From Bradyrhizobium sp. 141 (lineage in GTDB: Bacteria; Pseudomonadota; Alphaproteobacteria; Rhizobiales; Xanthobacteraceae), in NCBI RefSeq assembly GCF_023074055.1, contig NZ_JADPKR010000111.1, forward strand, positions 1 to 64,000: a stretch of DNA of 64,000 bases, written 5' to 3'. The position numbers were made by a program, and so were the translations under genes. Below are positions 52,297 through 61,320 of the stretch, one piece after another. Each line of letters begins with the position of its first letter. Position 1 is the first letter of the stretch. The notes under the pieces were generated by a model. It was not told the DNA's origin, did not search any database, and saw nothing but the letters and a program-made list of their open reading frames with translations.

Positions 52297-53079
52297 ATGC
52301 CCGCCAATCAGCTCGCCGTCGTCACCGGTGCCTCCACCGGCATCGGCCTGGAACTCGCCAGGTGCTGTGCGCAAGCCGGTTTCAATCTTGTCATCGCTGC
52401 GGATGAGCCCGCGATCGAGAGCGTAGCCGTCGAACTCCGCAGGCTCGGCGGCAGCGTGGAGCCGGTCCAGTCCGATCTCGCCACGACCGAGGGTGTGGAT
52501 AGGCTCTGTGCTGCGGTCGGGGACCGGCCGATCGATGCGTTGCTCGCCAACGCAGGTGTCGGCCTCGGCAAGGCGTTTCTCGATCAGGACTTTGGCCGGA
52601 TCAGGCACGTCGTCGACACCAACGTCACCGGCACGCTCTACCTGATTCATCGCGCCGGCAATGAGATGCTGCGACGCAACTCCGGGCGCATTCTGATCAC
52701 CGGCTCGATCGCCGGGTTCACACCGGGCAGCTTCCAGGCCGTCTACAACGCCTCCAAGGCTTTTCTCGATTCATTCTCCTTCGCGTTGCGCGAAGAGCTG
52801 CGCGACAGCGGCGTCACCGTCACTTGCCTGATGCCCGGCGCCACCGACACGGAATTCTTCCGCCGCGCCGAGATGATGGACACCAAGGTCGGCACCGAGC
52901 CGAAGGATGGTGCCTACGAGGTCGCCAAGACCGGCTTCGATGCAATGCTGCGTGGAGAGGCCGACGTCGTTACCGGACTGAAGAACAAGATCCAGTCGAT
53001 GGTCGCCAACATCACGCCGAACGAGATGCTGGCCAAGCAGCACCGCAAGATGGCCGAGCCTGGCACGGCAAAAACGTAA
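52297..53079 (+). CDS. Short-chain dehydrogenase/reductase
   Basis: This 260-residue classical SDR has a cofactor motif VTGASTGIGLELARC, NAGVG, the catalytic Ser region ILITGSIAG and YNASKAF with Tyr and Lys. The C-terminus (GEADVVTGLKNKIQSMVANITP) resembles oxidoreductases of the general stress set in rhizobia. It is divergent from the alcohol dehydrogenase gene with a 164-bp gap. A weak GGAAC-N18-TT match at 52238 onward is the only promoter hint. Confidence 0.87.
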   Translation: MPANQLAVVTGASTGIGLELARCCAQAGFNLVIAADEPAIESVAVELRRLGGSVEPVQSDLATTEGVDRLCAAVGDRPIDALLANAGVGLGKAFLDQDFGRIRHVVDTNVTGTLYLIHRAGNEMLRRNSGRILITGSIAGFTPGSFQAVYNASKAFLDSFSFALREELRDSGVTVTCLMPGATDTEFFRRAEMMDTKVGTEPKDGAYEVAKTGFDAMLRGEADVVTGLKNKIQSMVANITPNEMLAKQHRKMAEPGTAKT

Positions 53080-53200
53080 CGCGGCGGTGCAGCAGCGGTG
53101 CGCCGCAGATAGCCATGGTTCCTCCCGCCGTGCAAACGGTAGCTGACCTTCTGCGCGCAGCGGGCTGCGAGCCCGCTGGTTGCAGAGGAGACTGGCCTTG

Positions 53201-54160
53201 GTGAACATGGCCGCCGCATCGTCGTCGAAGACCGCCGTCTATGCCGCGCTCGCAGGCAACGCACTCGTCGCGGTCACCAAGATCGGCGCCGCCATCTGGA
53301 CAGGAAGCTCGGCGATGACGAGCGAGGCCGTGCACTCGGTCGTCGACACCTCCAACGAGATGCTGCTGCTCTACGGCTACCGTCGCGCCAGCCGCCCGGC
53401 GGACGAGTCGCATCCGCTCGGCTATGGGCGCGAATTGTATTTCTGGAGCTTCATCGTCGCGCTGCTGATCTTCGCGCTCGGCGCTGGCGTGTCGCTCTAT
53501 CAGGGCGTTCTGCACGTGACCGCGCCCGCGCCGATTGAGGATCCCGTCGTCAGCTTCGTGGTGCTCGGCCTGTCGTTCCTGTTCGAGGGCGCCTCGTGGC
53601 TGGTCGCCCTGCGGCGGTTCCGCTCGGACGCGGCGCGGTTTGGTTACTATCAGGCGTTCGTCCGCAGCAAGGACCCGCCTGCATTCATGGTGCTGGTCGA
53701 GGACAGCGCGGCGTTGGTGGGCATCGTCATCGCGGCCGCCGCTACGGCGGCGGCGGTATCGCTGGCGCAACCGGTGTGGGATGGGGTCGGCTCGATCCTG
53801 ATTGGGCTTCTCTTGGGAATTACATCCGTCGGGCTTGCCCGCGAAAGCAAGAGTCTGCTGATCGGCGAGCCGGCACACCCGGAGCTTGCGCGATCGATCC
53901 TCGAGATCGCCCGGCGCTCGCCGGGGGTTCTCGAGGCCAACGGCCTCCTGACCGTGCAACTATCCCCGGCCGAGGTTGTCGCCGCGCTCAGCGTCGAGTT
54001 TGCCGACGAGAAGCGCGCTGACGATATCGAGCAATGCGTGATCTCGCTCGAGGGTGAAATCCGCAAGCATCATCCGAGTGTCGCAGCCCTGTTCATCAAG
54101 CCGCAGACGAACGCGCGCTTTCACGCCGTTCGGACCAGACGCCGGGCAGGAAGGTCCTAG
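53201..54160 (+). CDS. Cation diffusion facilitator family transporter
   Basis: This 319-residue CDF protein has an N-terminal membrane domain with metal-site patterns SEAVHSVVDTSNEMLLL (His and Asp on one helix) and VEDSAALVGIVIAA (Glu/Asp on another), and a C-terminal cytoplasmic domain (residues about 215-310). It exports divalent metals such as Zn, Fe or Mn by proton antiport. GTG 53201 is chosen because GAGGAG at 53185-53190 is well spaced from it. The following 176 bp (54161-54336) hold nothing I can support. Confidence 0.85.
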   Translation: MNMAAASSSKTAVYAALAGNALVAVTKIGAAIWTGSSAMTSEAVHSVVDTSNEMLLLYGYRRASRPADESHPLGYGRELYFWSFIVALLIFALGAGVSLYQGVLHVTAPAPIEDPVVSFVVLGLSFLFEGASWLVALRRFRSDAARFGYYQAFVRSKDPPAFMVLVEDSAALVGIVIAAAATAAAVSLAQPVWDGVGSILIGLLLGITSVGLARESKSLLIGEPAHPELARSILEIARRSPGVLEANGLLTVQLSPAEVVAALSVEFADEKRADDIEQCVISLEGEIRKHHPSVAALFIKPQTNARFHAVRTRRRAGRS

Positions 54161-54336
54161 ACGACGCTTGAGGAAATTCTCGCCGGGATGGCCGAAGATC
54201 TCGAGCCCCGCGCTGCAGGCGAGGCTGAGCAGGTCGTGCCGAGCGAGCAGAAATCGACAAGCGCGCTCATGCCAAGAAGGCGGGGCGACACCTGTGGTTT
54301 CCGTGTTCGGATACTCTCCATTCACGGCTAGTCAGC

Positions 54337-54819
54337 CTAATCCCAATATGGAACGGCGGGACGCGCGATCATCAGCCAGAAGATAATCAGTACCGCAGCG
54401 AACGCGGGAAAGCCGAAAGCAAACCACCAGCGGAATAGACTTGTATACTCGTCGGGCAAGGGTGCATTTGTTTTCACGGCGTGGACGGCAAGATCCCGCA
54501 TGCGTATTTGCATCCAAACCACCGGCAACCAAAAAGCACCTGTGACGATATAGAGAGCAATGGAGGCCGAAATCCATCCTTCTGCGAGAGAATATCCGCT
54601 CGACCACGCGAGCCAAATCCCTGTAATCGGCTGAAGAGCAATGGCGGTTGCGGTAAAAAGGAAGTCGGCCAGTACGACAGTTCGCGCAACGCCGGCCAAC
54701 TCCCTGGGCTCGCCGCGAACGTGCGCAACAAGCATGAAAAAAGCGATGCCGGCACCAGTACCGAGCAGAACGGATGCCCCGATGACGTGGACCGTCTTGA
54801 GCAGAAGGTAGAACATCAA
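54337..54819 (-). CDS. DUF2269 family integral membrane protein
   Basis: This 160-residue protein has four hydrophobic segments (FYLLLKTVHVIGASVLLGTGAG, VLADFLFTATAIALQPITGIWL, ALYIVTGAFWLPVV, AFGFPAFAAVLIIFWLMI). The KTVHVIGA and GIWLAW blocks are typical of DUF2269. Its stop side is free, and its start overlaps the stop of the SDR-DoxX gene by 4 bp, so the two are translationally coupled. Function is unknown; a partner role for the DoxX-like domain is plausible. Confidence 0.82.
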   Translation of the reverse strand: MMFYLLLKTVHVIGASVLLGTGAGIAFFMLVAHVRGEPRELAGVARTVVLADFLFTATAIALQPITGIWLAWSSGYSLAEGWISASIALYIVTGAFWLPVVWMQIRMRDLAVHAVKTNAPLPDEYTSLFRWWFAFGFPAFAAVLIIFWLMIARPAVPYWD

Positions 54820-56087
54820 CAGTCCTCACGGATCGCCATCGCGACCAAATTTAGCATCAGGACCGGCCAGATCTTGAGCATGGGGCCGAGCGGGTCTCTC
54901 CACAGGGACGGCACCAGTGTTGTTCCTATTACGATGTAAACGAGAGAGATGATAAGTGCGGCCCACAAGCCATAGCGGCTAAATGGCCGAAACAGAATGG
55001 CGAGGCCGATCACGATGTCAGCAAGGGCTCCAGCGACAACGGTGAGCACCGCGATGTTTCCTTCCAGCCCGCCTTCTCGGAGCAAGGACATGCCAATCCC
55101 CCAGCCCGGACCGAGCGAAATGATACCAGTAACGATCCAGAATAGGCCAAAGATGCCAAATATAAGTGGTTTTAGCGCGTAGAGCCTCGCGAACCAGCGC
55201 TCCTGCACTGACGAGGGCTCGCTTGCGAACACGGCTTCGATGTCGCGCGGTCGGATTCCCGTCGTGCGATACCACGGGTCAGGGTCGCCAGTGGCCCCGC
55301 GACGCATCTCAGCTTGGGCTGTCGTGTTAATAGGAGTTCGCCAGCCTAGTAGTTGGACGACGTCGCCCATCTGGTAAAAGGTCGAAGCAGCCCACGAAGG
55401 CAAGTTCAAGCGGCGGACGGGTTGCCACCGCAGCCAGCGGCGCAAGAGTGCGACGGCATCACTGAAAATCATCTGCCGCGGCCCTGCCAAATCGAGTGCG
55501 ATGCGGGAAGGCGCGCCGGGCCTCAAGAAAAAGACAACGGTTTCGACAACATCACCAATGTCCACCGGCTGGATGGGGGCGGTGTCAGGCATGACTGGCA
55601 AAACAGGCAATGACGCAAGGCCACGTAACAATGCGCTGCCGCCGTAGGCTGCCCTTCCCATCACCACCGATGGTCGAAGAATAACCCAGTCGAGATCGCA
55701 TGAGGTGAGCGCGATTTCGCCGTCCCGCTTCGTGCGTGAAAAGACACTGACAGCATCCCGATTTGCGCCAATGGCGGAAAGAAGGATCACTCGACGAACA
55801 CGTTCCGCTTCGCAAGCGGCGTACAGGGCGCCGCTGCCCGAGATATGAACCTCCTGCATCTCCCGCCCGTGCATGGCTCCTGCTGCATTGATAACGGCGT
55901 CTATGCCTTTGAGAATTGGTCTCCAGTCAGCTTGCGTCGTCTGCGCGAGGTCTAGGGGCGCGTGGTGGTCGCCCTTTAGCCCTGTGGAGGAGCGGGACAC
56001 CGATACGCATTCATGCCCTTCCACAGTAAGCCTGGCGCTGATGGCAGACCCAATAAAACCCGTGCCCCCAACGATCAGGATCCGCAT
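54816..56087 (-). CDS. NAD(P)-binding SDR fused to a DoxX-like membrane domain
   Basis: Residues 1-290 form an atypical SDR (GGTGFIGSAISARL, VRRVILLSAIGAN, WVILRPSVVMG), like NAD(P)H-binding complex I-associated proteins. Residues about 300-423 contain four membrane helices (PLIFGIFGLFWIVTGIISLG, AVLTVVAGALADIVIGLAILF, YGLWAALIISLVYIVIGTTL, LKIWPVLMLNLVAMAI) of the DoxX-like type. Such fusions are thought to act in membrane-linked redox, but the reaction is unknown. It overlaps its upstream neighbour by 13 bp and DUF2269 by 4 bp, giving a three-gene operon. Confidence 0.85.
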   Translation of the reverse strand: MRILIVGGTGFIGSAISARLTVEGHECVSVSRSSTGLKGDHHAPLDLAQTTQADWRPILKGIDAVINAAGAMHGREMQEVHISGSGALYAACEAERVRRVILLSAIGANRDAVSVFSRTKRDGEIALTSCDLDWVILRPSVVMGRAAYGGSALLRGLASLPVLPVMPDTAPIQPVDIGDVVETVVFFLRPGAPSRIALDLAGPRQMIFSDAVALLRRWLRWQPVRRLNLPSWAASTFYQMGDVVQLLGWRTPINTTAQAEMRRGATGDPDPWYRTTGIRPRDIEAVFASEPSSVQERWFARLYALKPLIFGIFGLFWIVTGIISLGPGWGIGMSLLREGGLEGNIAVLTVVAGALADIVIGLAILFRPFSRYGLWAALIISLVYIVIGTTLVPSLWRDPLGPMLKIWPVLMLNLVAMAIREDC

Positions 56088-56647
56088 GGACTATTCCCGT
56101 GTCGGCCGGTCCGATGGTGCAGACCGCGGATCAGCTCCTCCATGTACGGCAAAACCTCGAGGAGTGCGGTCAGGACCAGCATGGTTACGATATAAGGAAT
56201 GGGTAGTGGATGCTGCTTCAGCGTGAATGAAAACACCGGCATGCCAAAGCCGAACAATGCTGTGAAGGCCGACCAGTGAAGTGCAATGACCAGCAGCAAT
56301 CCGGTCAGGGGGAGCATTTCGAGAACACTGTGGACGTGCTGTTCGGCCGGCAAGATCTCGCGCATAGCCGATGCGTAGCGGACGTCCCAAATCGCGGTCG
56401 CTTCATGAAGTATCAGAAAGGCGATCATAAGCAGAATCACACCGGACGTAATTTCGAAGAAGAGCGCAGCCAGCACCGGAACGGCCATTTCGGCAAACTG
56501 GAGAAGGTGCAGGATCGACTCCTTCCAGCCGCTCGTCTTTTCGATATGTGCGGCGCGATGGCAGAGATAATCGGCAAAGCCGGCTGCCAGCCAAAGCGGC
56601 AGCACGAAATACATCAACATTCCCCGCAGGACCTCGTCGGGCCCCAT
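56075..56647 (-). CDS. Integral membrane protein of unknown function
   Basis: This 190-residue protein has about five hydrophobic stretches (GMLMYFVLPLWLAAGFADYLCHR, AEMAVPVLAALFFEITSGVILL, MLPLTGLLLVIALHW, and two more). A histidine-rich motif DYLCHRAAHIEKT follows the first helix and EQHVHSVLEM lies between later helices, which may bind metal or heme. It is the first gene of the DUF2269 operon. A GGAAC-N18-TT promoter candidate sits 30-55 bp upstream. Confidence 0.7.
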   Translation of the reverse strand: MGPDEVLRGMLMYFVLPLWLAAGFADYLCHRAAHIEKTSGWKESILHLLQFAEMAVPVLAALFFEITSGVILLMIAFLILHEATAIWDVRYASAMREILPAEQHVHSVLEMLPLTGLLLVIALHWSAFTALFGFGMPVFSFTLKQHPLPIPYIVTMLVLTALLEVLPYMEELIRGLHHRTGRHGNSPCGS

Positions 56648-56675
56648 GTCAGGCTCCTTTTCACTCCTGGACGGA

Positions 56676-56701
56676 TAAATCGGCGCACGCACGAACGTTC
56701 C
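56676..56701 (-). promoter_or_regulatory. Weak EcfG-type promoter candidate for the 56647 operon
   Basis: On the minus strand GGAAC (56697-56701) is followed after 18 bp by TT (56677-56678), fitting the looser GGAAC-N18/19-TT pattern but lacking the CGTT box. Confidence 0.3.
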
Positions 56702-56851
56702 TCATGTTGGAACTCGCGGGAAGCTCGCGGCCGGCGCGCGCTTAGTGGAGTTATCGTCGCGAGGCTGACGCTCTCCACTTTCATTTTCCGCGAGCGTTTC
56801 GCCCCAGCCTCGGCCTCATGCGGTCAAGGTTCCGTTTGGTGCTGGCGGTCA

Positions 56852-56876
56852 GGAACGTTCCTAACACCGTCTTGTT
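56852..56876 (+). promoter_or_regulatory. EcfG-type promoter candidate for the DUF1236 gene
   Basis: GGAAC at 56852-56856 is followed after 16 bp by TGTT at 56873-56876. It lies 122 bp before the gene start, in a 350-bp gap (56648-56997) that otherwise shows only a second AACGTTCCT copy near 56694-56702. Confidence 0.4.
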
Positions 56877-56997
56877 TTCTCACCAGACCGGAAAGTCGGA
56901 TGAGCGCTTCATGCGCCTCGGTAGCACATGACGGACTTCAAGTTCGGGGTCCGAAAGTGCCGGTCAAAAAAACAGCAAGAAAACGGAGGAGGTGCAG

Positions 56998-58623
56998 ATG
57001 AACGTGAGAAAGAGCAAGTGCCTGCTGTCCACAGCAGTGCTGCTCGCCAGCGTCAGCCTGGCGGCGGCGCAAGGCATGCGTGAAGGTAGCGGTCGCGGAA
57101 TGGATGCCGGCACCGGCGCCGCGGAGCACGACAAGTCTGGAGACGGAATGTCGCAAGGCCAGGGCGCTGCATCCCGCGGTGAAGGCATGACGCAAGGCCG
57201 GGCCGCGGAGCAACGCGGAGGCGGCCGGGCGGAAAGTCCTGAGGCCGGTCGGTCACGCACTGATCGTAGCGAAGGTATGAAGGAGGGCGGCCGGGCTGCG
57301 GAGAGAGGCCAGATCGGTAAGGATCAGCAGGGTCAAAAGGACCAAACCGTTGGGCAGCGCCGTGGCGATCGAGACCAACCTCGTCAATCCGAGCAAAAGA
57401 CGCAAGACAAGGATCAATCCTCTGGCAAGCAAAACAGTCAGACCGTCGGACAGGATCGTCGTGGCGAGCGCGATCAGACGCGACAGTCCGAGCAAAAGGC
57501 GCCGCAGGGCCAGAAGGAGCAGGGCCAGAACGACCAGAGCACGACAACCGGCGCCAACACCAGCCCGAGCAATGCTCCTGCTCCGAGTCAGTCCACGCAA
57601 GGTCAGACCACGCAGCAGAACCAGGGCGCCTCGACCGGCACCCAGGCGGCCGCTCCGGCGCAAAACCAGAGTACGACTAGCCAGAGCATGTCGGGCCGCG
57701 TATCGCTGAATGCGCAACAGCAGACAACGCTACAGCAGTCGGTGCTCAGCTCGCGCAACGTGGCGCGGGTTGACGCCAGCTCGATCAACTTCCAGATCAA
57801 TACGGGCGTGGTGGTGCCGAGAAACATCAATGTGGTGTCCGTCTCGGCCTTCCCGGCGCTGATCGACGTTTTCCCGGACTTCCGCGACGACAGCTTCTTC
57901 GTCGTCGACGACGAGATCGTGGTCCTTGATCGCAGTCACCAGATTGTGGATGTCCTTCCGGCAGGGCCGCGGACGCGGTTCAGCCGCGCCGGCAGCATGG
58001 GCGGTGGCGGTGGCAGCGTCGCAGCGCTCAATCTGAGCCCCGACGAGATCCGCGTCGTGCAGCAGGTGCTGATCGAGCGCGGATTACTGACCGGTGGAGC
58101 GGACGGCGTGCTCGGCACGCGGACGCGCGAGGCGTTGATCACCTTCCAGCGGCAGCAAGGCATCCAGGCCAGCGGCTCGATCGATACCCGCACGGTCTCG
58201 GCGCTTGGCGTGTCCAACAAGATCAGTGCCATCCAGAGCCAGACCACTGGTCAAGGACAGGCGAACCAGCAGCAGCCGGCGCAACAGGGCACGACCGGAC
58301 AGAATAGTGGTCAGGCCAACGCCCCGGCGCAGCAGAACCAGCCGACAACTGGCCAAGTGCAGCAGAACCAGCCCGCGACAATCGGCCAGGCTCAGCCGAA
58401 CCAACCGGCAACGACTGGACAGGCCCAGCAGAACCAGCCGGCAACGACCGGACAGGGCGGAACGCAACAGCCTTCCGGTCAAACGACCGGACAATCGGCC
58501 CCTCCGGCCCAAGGCAACAATCCACCGGCCGCCAACCAGAATATGCCGTCCGGACAGCCCAACCAGAGCAATCCTGCGGCATCGAGCCAGCCGGCCGACA
58601 ATCCTCAGGGCAAGAAGTACTGA
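56998..58623 (+). CDS. Secreted DUF1236/peptidoglycan-binding protein with Q/N-rich repeats
   Basis: A Sec signal peptide (residues 1-25, ending SLAAA-Q) precedes a low-complexity Gly/Arg/Gln region with repeats such as SEQK, GQ and RGDRDQ. A central DUF1236-like segment (NVARVDASSINFQINTGVVV, DVFPDFRDDSFFVVDDEIVVLD) follows, then a peptidoglycan-binding domain (LSPDEIRVVQQVLIERGLL, LGTRTREALITFQRQQG). The tail repeats QPATTGQAQQN-like units about four times and is rich in Gln, Asn and Pro. ATG 56998 has a strong GGAGGAGG site 5 nt upstream. A periplasmic or cell-wall stress role is inferred from its promoter and neighbours. Confidence 0.82.
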   Translation: MNVRKSKCLLSTAVLLASVSLAAAQGMREGSGRGMDAGTGAAEHDKSGDGMSQGQGAASRGEGMTQGRAAEQRGGGRAESPEAGRSRTDRSEGMKEGGRAAERGQIGKDQQGQKDQTVGQRRGDRDQPRQSEQKTQDKDQSSGKQNSQTVGQDRRGERDQTRQSEQKAPQGQKEQGQNDQSTTTGANTSPSNAPAPSQSTQGQTTQQNQGASTGTQAAAPAQNQSTTSQSMSGRVSLNAQQQTTLQQSVLSSRNVARVDASSINFQINTGVVVPRNINVVSVSAFPALIDVFPDFRDDSFFVVDDEIVVLDRSHQIVDVLPAGPRTRFSRAGSMGGGGGSVAALNLSPDEIRVVQQVLIERGLLTGGADGVLGTRTREALITFQRQQGIQASGSIDTRTVSALGVSNKISAIQSQTTGQGQANQQQPAQQGTTGQNSGQANAPAQQNQPTTGQVQQNQPATIGQAQPNQPATTGQAQQNQPATTGQGGTQQPSGQTTGQSAPPAQGNNPPAANQNMPSGQPNQSNPAASSQPADNPQGKKY

Positions 58624-58635
58624 GGACGTGATGCT

Positions 58636-58662
58636 GAGCCCCGCTTCGGCGGGGCTCATTTT
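58636..58662 (+). terminator. Rho-independent terminator after the DUF1236 gene
   Basis: A perfect 9-bp stem GAGCCCCGC/GCGGGGCTC closes a TTCG tetraloop (58636-58657) and is followed by ATTTTG. It begins 12 bp after the stop codon. Confidence 0.85.
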
Positions 58663-58879
58663 GCGCCGCGGTACAGCGGAGCGTTGCAAATCCAGGCCGG
58701 TCAAATCGCATCAATACGATCGACCGCGGCCGCAGCCGAAGGTGTCCGTGGCGAGAGGCCATTCGAGCGACAGCTCGCGTTCGACTGCCGCGACTTCCTC
58801 AAATGCCAAGGCTGCACCACGATAGTCCATTCGGGCCTCGCCGGCACATGGGCTCGAACGCGGAGGCCTCTATTTAAAA

Positions 58880-58905
58880 GGAACGGTTGCGCTTTGCCCT
58901 TCGTT
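58880..58905 (+). promoter_or_regulatory. EcfG (general stress) promoter of the DAO-Rieske gene
   Basis: GGAAC at 58880-58884 and CGTT at 58902-58905 are separated by exactly 17 bp, the consensus of alphaproteobacterial EcfG/RpoE2 promoters. The gene starts 22 bp after the CGTT box. The rest of the 304-bp gap after the terminator shows nothing recognisable. Confidence 0.7.
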
Positions 58906-58927
58906 TGTACGCGAGAGGACAAATGCC

Positions 58928-60472
58928 ATGAACGTGCTGGATGAGGACACCAAGTCGCTTTGGATGGAGACATTCATCCCGGCGGCTTCACGCTTTTCGG
59001 GTCAGGAACGTGCCGATGTCGGCGTGGTCGGGGCGGGCATCGCCGGTCTGTCGGTTGCTTACGAACTGGCCGCGCGCGGGCGCTCGGTCATCGTGCTCGA
59101 TCGCGGCAGAATCGGAAGCGGAATGACGGCGCGCACCACCGCCCATTTGGCAACGGCTCTGGACGACGACTACAAGGAGTTGATCAGGATCCGCGGTGAG
59201 GACTGCGCCCGGCTGTACTACCAGAGCGTCGTCGCTGCGATCAACCGCGCGCAGGCGATCCAGTCCGCCGAGGGCATTGACTGCGATTTCCGCCGCGTCG
59301 ATGGCTATTGGGTGTTGGTGCCGGAGACGCCGCAATCGCACCTTGACGAGGAATTCGAAAGCTGCAGGAGGCTGGGAATCCCCGTTGAGCTTTGCAGCGA
59401 TCCGACTCCCATCCATCACGGCGGTGTTGCGCGCTCGCTTCGTTTCCCCCGGCAGGCCCGCTTTCATCCGACCAAATACCTTGCCGGACTGGCGAAAGCA
59501 CTGCATCGGCGCGGCGCCAGGCTCTACGGTGACACCTGCGTCGAGACGATCGAGCACGGCCCCGGAGAAATCGTTCTAAAGACGTCAGGTGGTGAGGTGC
59601 GGGTCACGGACGTCGTCGTCGCGACGAACTCGCCTGTCAATCTGCAGGTCACGATCCATACCAAGCAGGCGCCCTATCGTACCTATGTGATTGCGGCCAA
59701 CGTCCCGGCCGGCTCCGTGCCGGATGCGCTGTATTGGGACACGCTCGATCCCTATCACTATGTCCGCCTGCAACCGCATTCGGCGGACGAGGACATCGTG
59801 ATCGTCGGTGGTGAGGATCACAAGTCCGGCGAGGCCGACGATGGTCAGGCACGCTTTGCTGCGCTCGAACGGTGGACGCGGGCGCGGTTGCCGATGATCG
59901 GCGAGACCACCCATCGCTGGTCCGGCCAAGTGCTCGAACCCATGGACTTCACTGGCATCGTCGGACGCAGCCCGGACGAAGATCATGTTTACCTCGTCAG
60001 CGGCGATTCCGGACAAGGCATGACCAATGGCCTGGTGGCGGGTCTCCTGATTGCGGATCTGATTACGATCGGCGGCAATAGCTGGGAGGCCGTCTATTTG
60101 CCCGAGCGCAAGATCTCCAAAAACATCACCACCTTCATCAGCGAGAACATCACTCCGCTGAAGAACTTTGCAGAATATCTCGGTGCCGATGCAGTTGCCT
60201 CGGTGGAGCGGCTTCGCATGGGCGAGGGCCGGCTCGTTCGCAGCGGATTGAAGAAGGTTGCCGCTTGCCGCGACCGTGATGGCGAATTGCATCTGTTGTC
60301 GGCAAGCTGCACCCATCTTGGTTGCGTCGTGCATTGGAACTCGCTGGAGCAGTGCTGGGATTGCCCATGCCACGGGTCTCAATTCGCGCCGGACGGCACT
60401 GCGCTCAATGGTCCCGCCGTATCTCCGCTCGCGCCGGTGGAATTTCCGCCGAACGTCCAGGCCGCGGAATAG
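58928..60472 (+). CDS. FAD-dependent oxidoreductase with C-terminal Rieske domain
   Basis: Residues 25-380 are a DAO-type flavoprotein (ADVGVVGAGIAGLSVAYELAARG, GMTARTTAHLATALDDDYKEL, YLVSGDSGQGMTNG). The C-terminal 90 residues are a Rieske 2Fe-2S domain with both ligand pairs, CTHLGCVVHW and CWDCPCHGSQF. Length is 514 residues. The flavin/Rieske fusion suggests amine or alcohol oxidation with electrons passed to the cluster; the substrate is unknown. The promoter just upstream places it in the general stress response. Confidence 0.9.
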   Translation: MNVLDEDTKSLWMETFIPAASRFSGQERADVGVVGAGIAGLSVAYELAARGRSVIVLDRGRIGSGMTARTTAHLATALDDDYKELIRIRGEDCARLYYQSVVAAINRAQAIQSAEGIDCDFRRVDGYWVLVPETPQSHLDEEFESCRRLGIPVELCSDPTPIHHGGVARSLRFPRQARFHPTKYLAGLAKALHRRGARLYGDTCVETIEHGPGEIVLKTSGGEVRVTDVVVATNSPVNLQVTIHTKQAPYRTYVIAANVPAGSVPDALYWDTLDPYHYVRLQPHSADEDIVIVGGEDHKSGEADDGQARFAALERWTRARLPMIGETTHRWSGQVLEPMDFTGIVGRSPDEDHVYLVSGDSGQGMTNGLVAGLLIADLITIGGNSWEAVYLPERKISKNITTFISENITPLKNFAEYLGADAVASVERLRMGEGRLVRSGLKKVAACRDRDGELHLLSASCTHLGCVVHWNSLEQCWDCPCHGSQFAPDGTALNGPAVSPLAPVEFPPNVQAAE

Positions 60473-60675
60473 CGACAGGTGACAGCCGCGGAGGAAGAGG
60501 CCTGCCACATCGTCTGCTTCGGCGGCTTCCCGTTCACGCGGCCTGACATCGGCTCGCGTCCGACGGATCCTCGACGGAGTTCGATGTGATCTACCCGCCA
60601 AGCATCGCTTACGTTGGCGAGGATCGTACAGCGGAAGAATGATTGACAAGCGGCGGAGCACGATCTGAGGTCTTT

Positions 60676-61320
60676 ATGGTGCGATCGCTTGAGCCAAAAA
60701 TTGCTAGAGTTTCAGCAAGTCGCCTTAGAGGGCCAAGCTTTCCGGTCACGGTCCGGCCGACCAGAGCGGATGTCGTGGCCGCACGCTTCATCGCCCGCAA
60801 CACTGCGCCGGCTCCGGAGATGGTAGCCCGCGCCCTGACTTGGGGCGCCGACGAGAAGGTCCTTCTGGTCCTGGCGGCGGCTTGTTGGCTTGCGTCGCGC
60901 GGGCGGGGAAAGCCGCTGCGGCGCGCCGGCAACCATGCTCTGCTGGTCACGGTCGCGGCATCGCTGCTGCCCCATGGTTTGAAGCGTCTGTTCGACCAGA
61001 CCCGTCCGGACCGCAGAACTGTGGTCGGGCACCTCCATGGCGTCCCATTTTCAGGCAAACGTGAAGATGCCTTTCCCTCCGGCCACGCACTGCACATGGG
61101 AGCCTTGGCATCGGCGGCCGGCGCGTTGCCAGCCGGCCCGCGCCGAGCGATCCGCGCGCTCGCGGTTGGGCTCTCGTTGACGCGCGTCGTTGTTCTGGCG
61201 CACTGGGCGAGCGATGTCGTCGCGGGTTTTGTCCTCGGGGCGGTTCTCGAACGGAGCCTCCGAGTTTGGACCGGCTATCCCGGCGATACTTCAATGGAGA
61301 ACGATCATGCCAATACTTGA
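60676..61320 (+). CDS. PAP2-family phosphatase
   Basis: This protein of about 214 residues has the three phosphatidic-acid phosphatase motifs: KRLFDQTRP, FPSGHALHMGA and TRVVVLAHWASDVVAG. Hydrophobic stretches around residues 70-100 and 150-200 place it in the membrane. ATG 60676 is preferred to a TTG at 60643. Such enzymes dephosphorylate lipid phosphates or undecaprenyl diphosphate. It overlaps the cupin gene by 14 bp and starts a four-gene overlapping run. The 203-bp gap before it holds nothing recognised. Confidence 0.85.
   Translation: MVRSLEPKIARVSASRLRGPSFPVTVRPTRADVVAARFIARNTAPAPEMVARALTWGADEKVLLVLAAACWLASRGRGKPLRRAGNHALLVTVAASLLPHGLKRLFDQTRPDRRTVVGHLHGVPFSGKREDAFPSGHALHMGALASAAGALPAGPRRAIRALAVGLSLTRVVVLAHWASDVVAGFVLGAVLERSLRVWTGYPGDTSMENDHANT

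Noticed and set aside
54161..54336. Minus-strand frame 53960-54325 as a small gene after the CDF transporter
   Set aside because: It lies mostly antisense to the CDF gene, has no ribosome-binding site, and its sequence is not recognisable.
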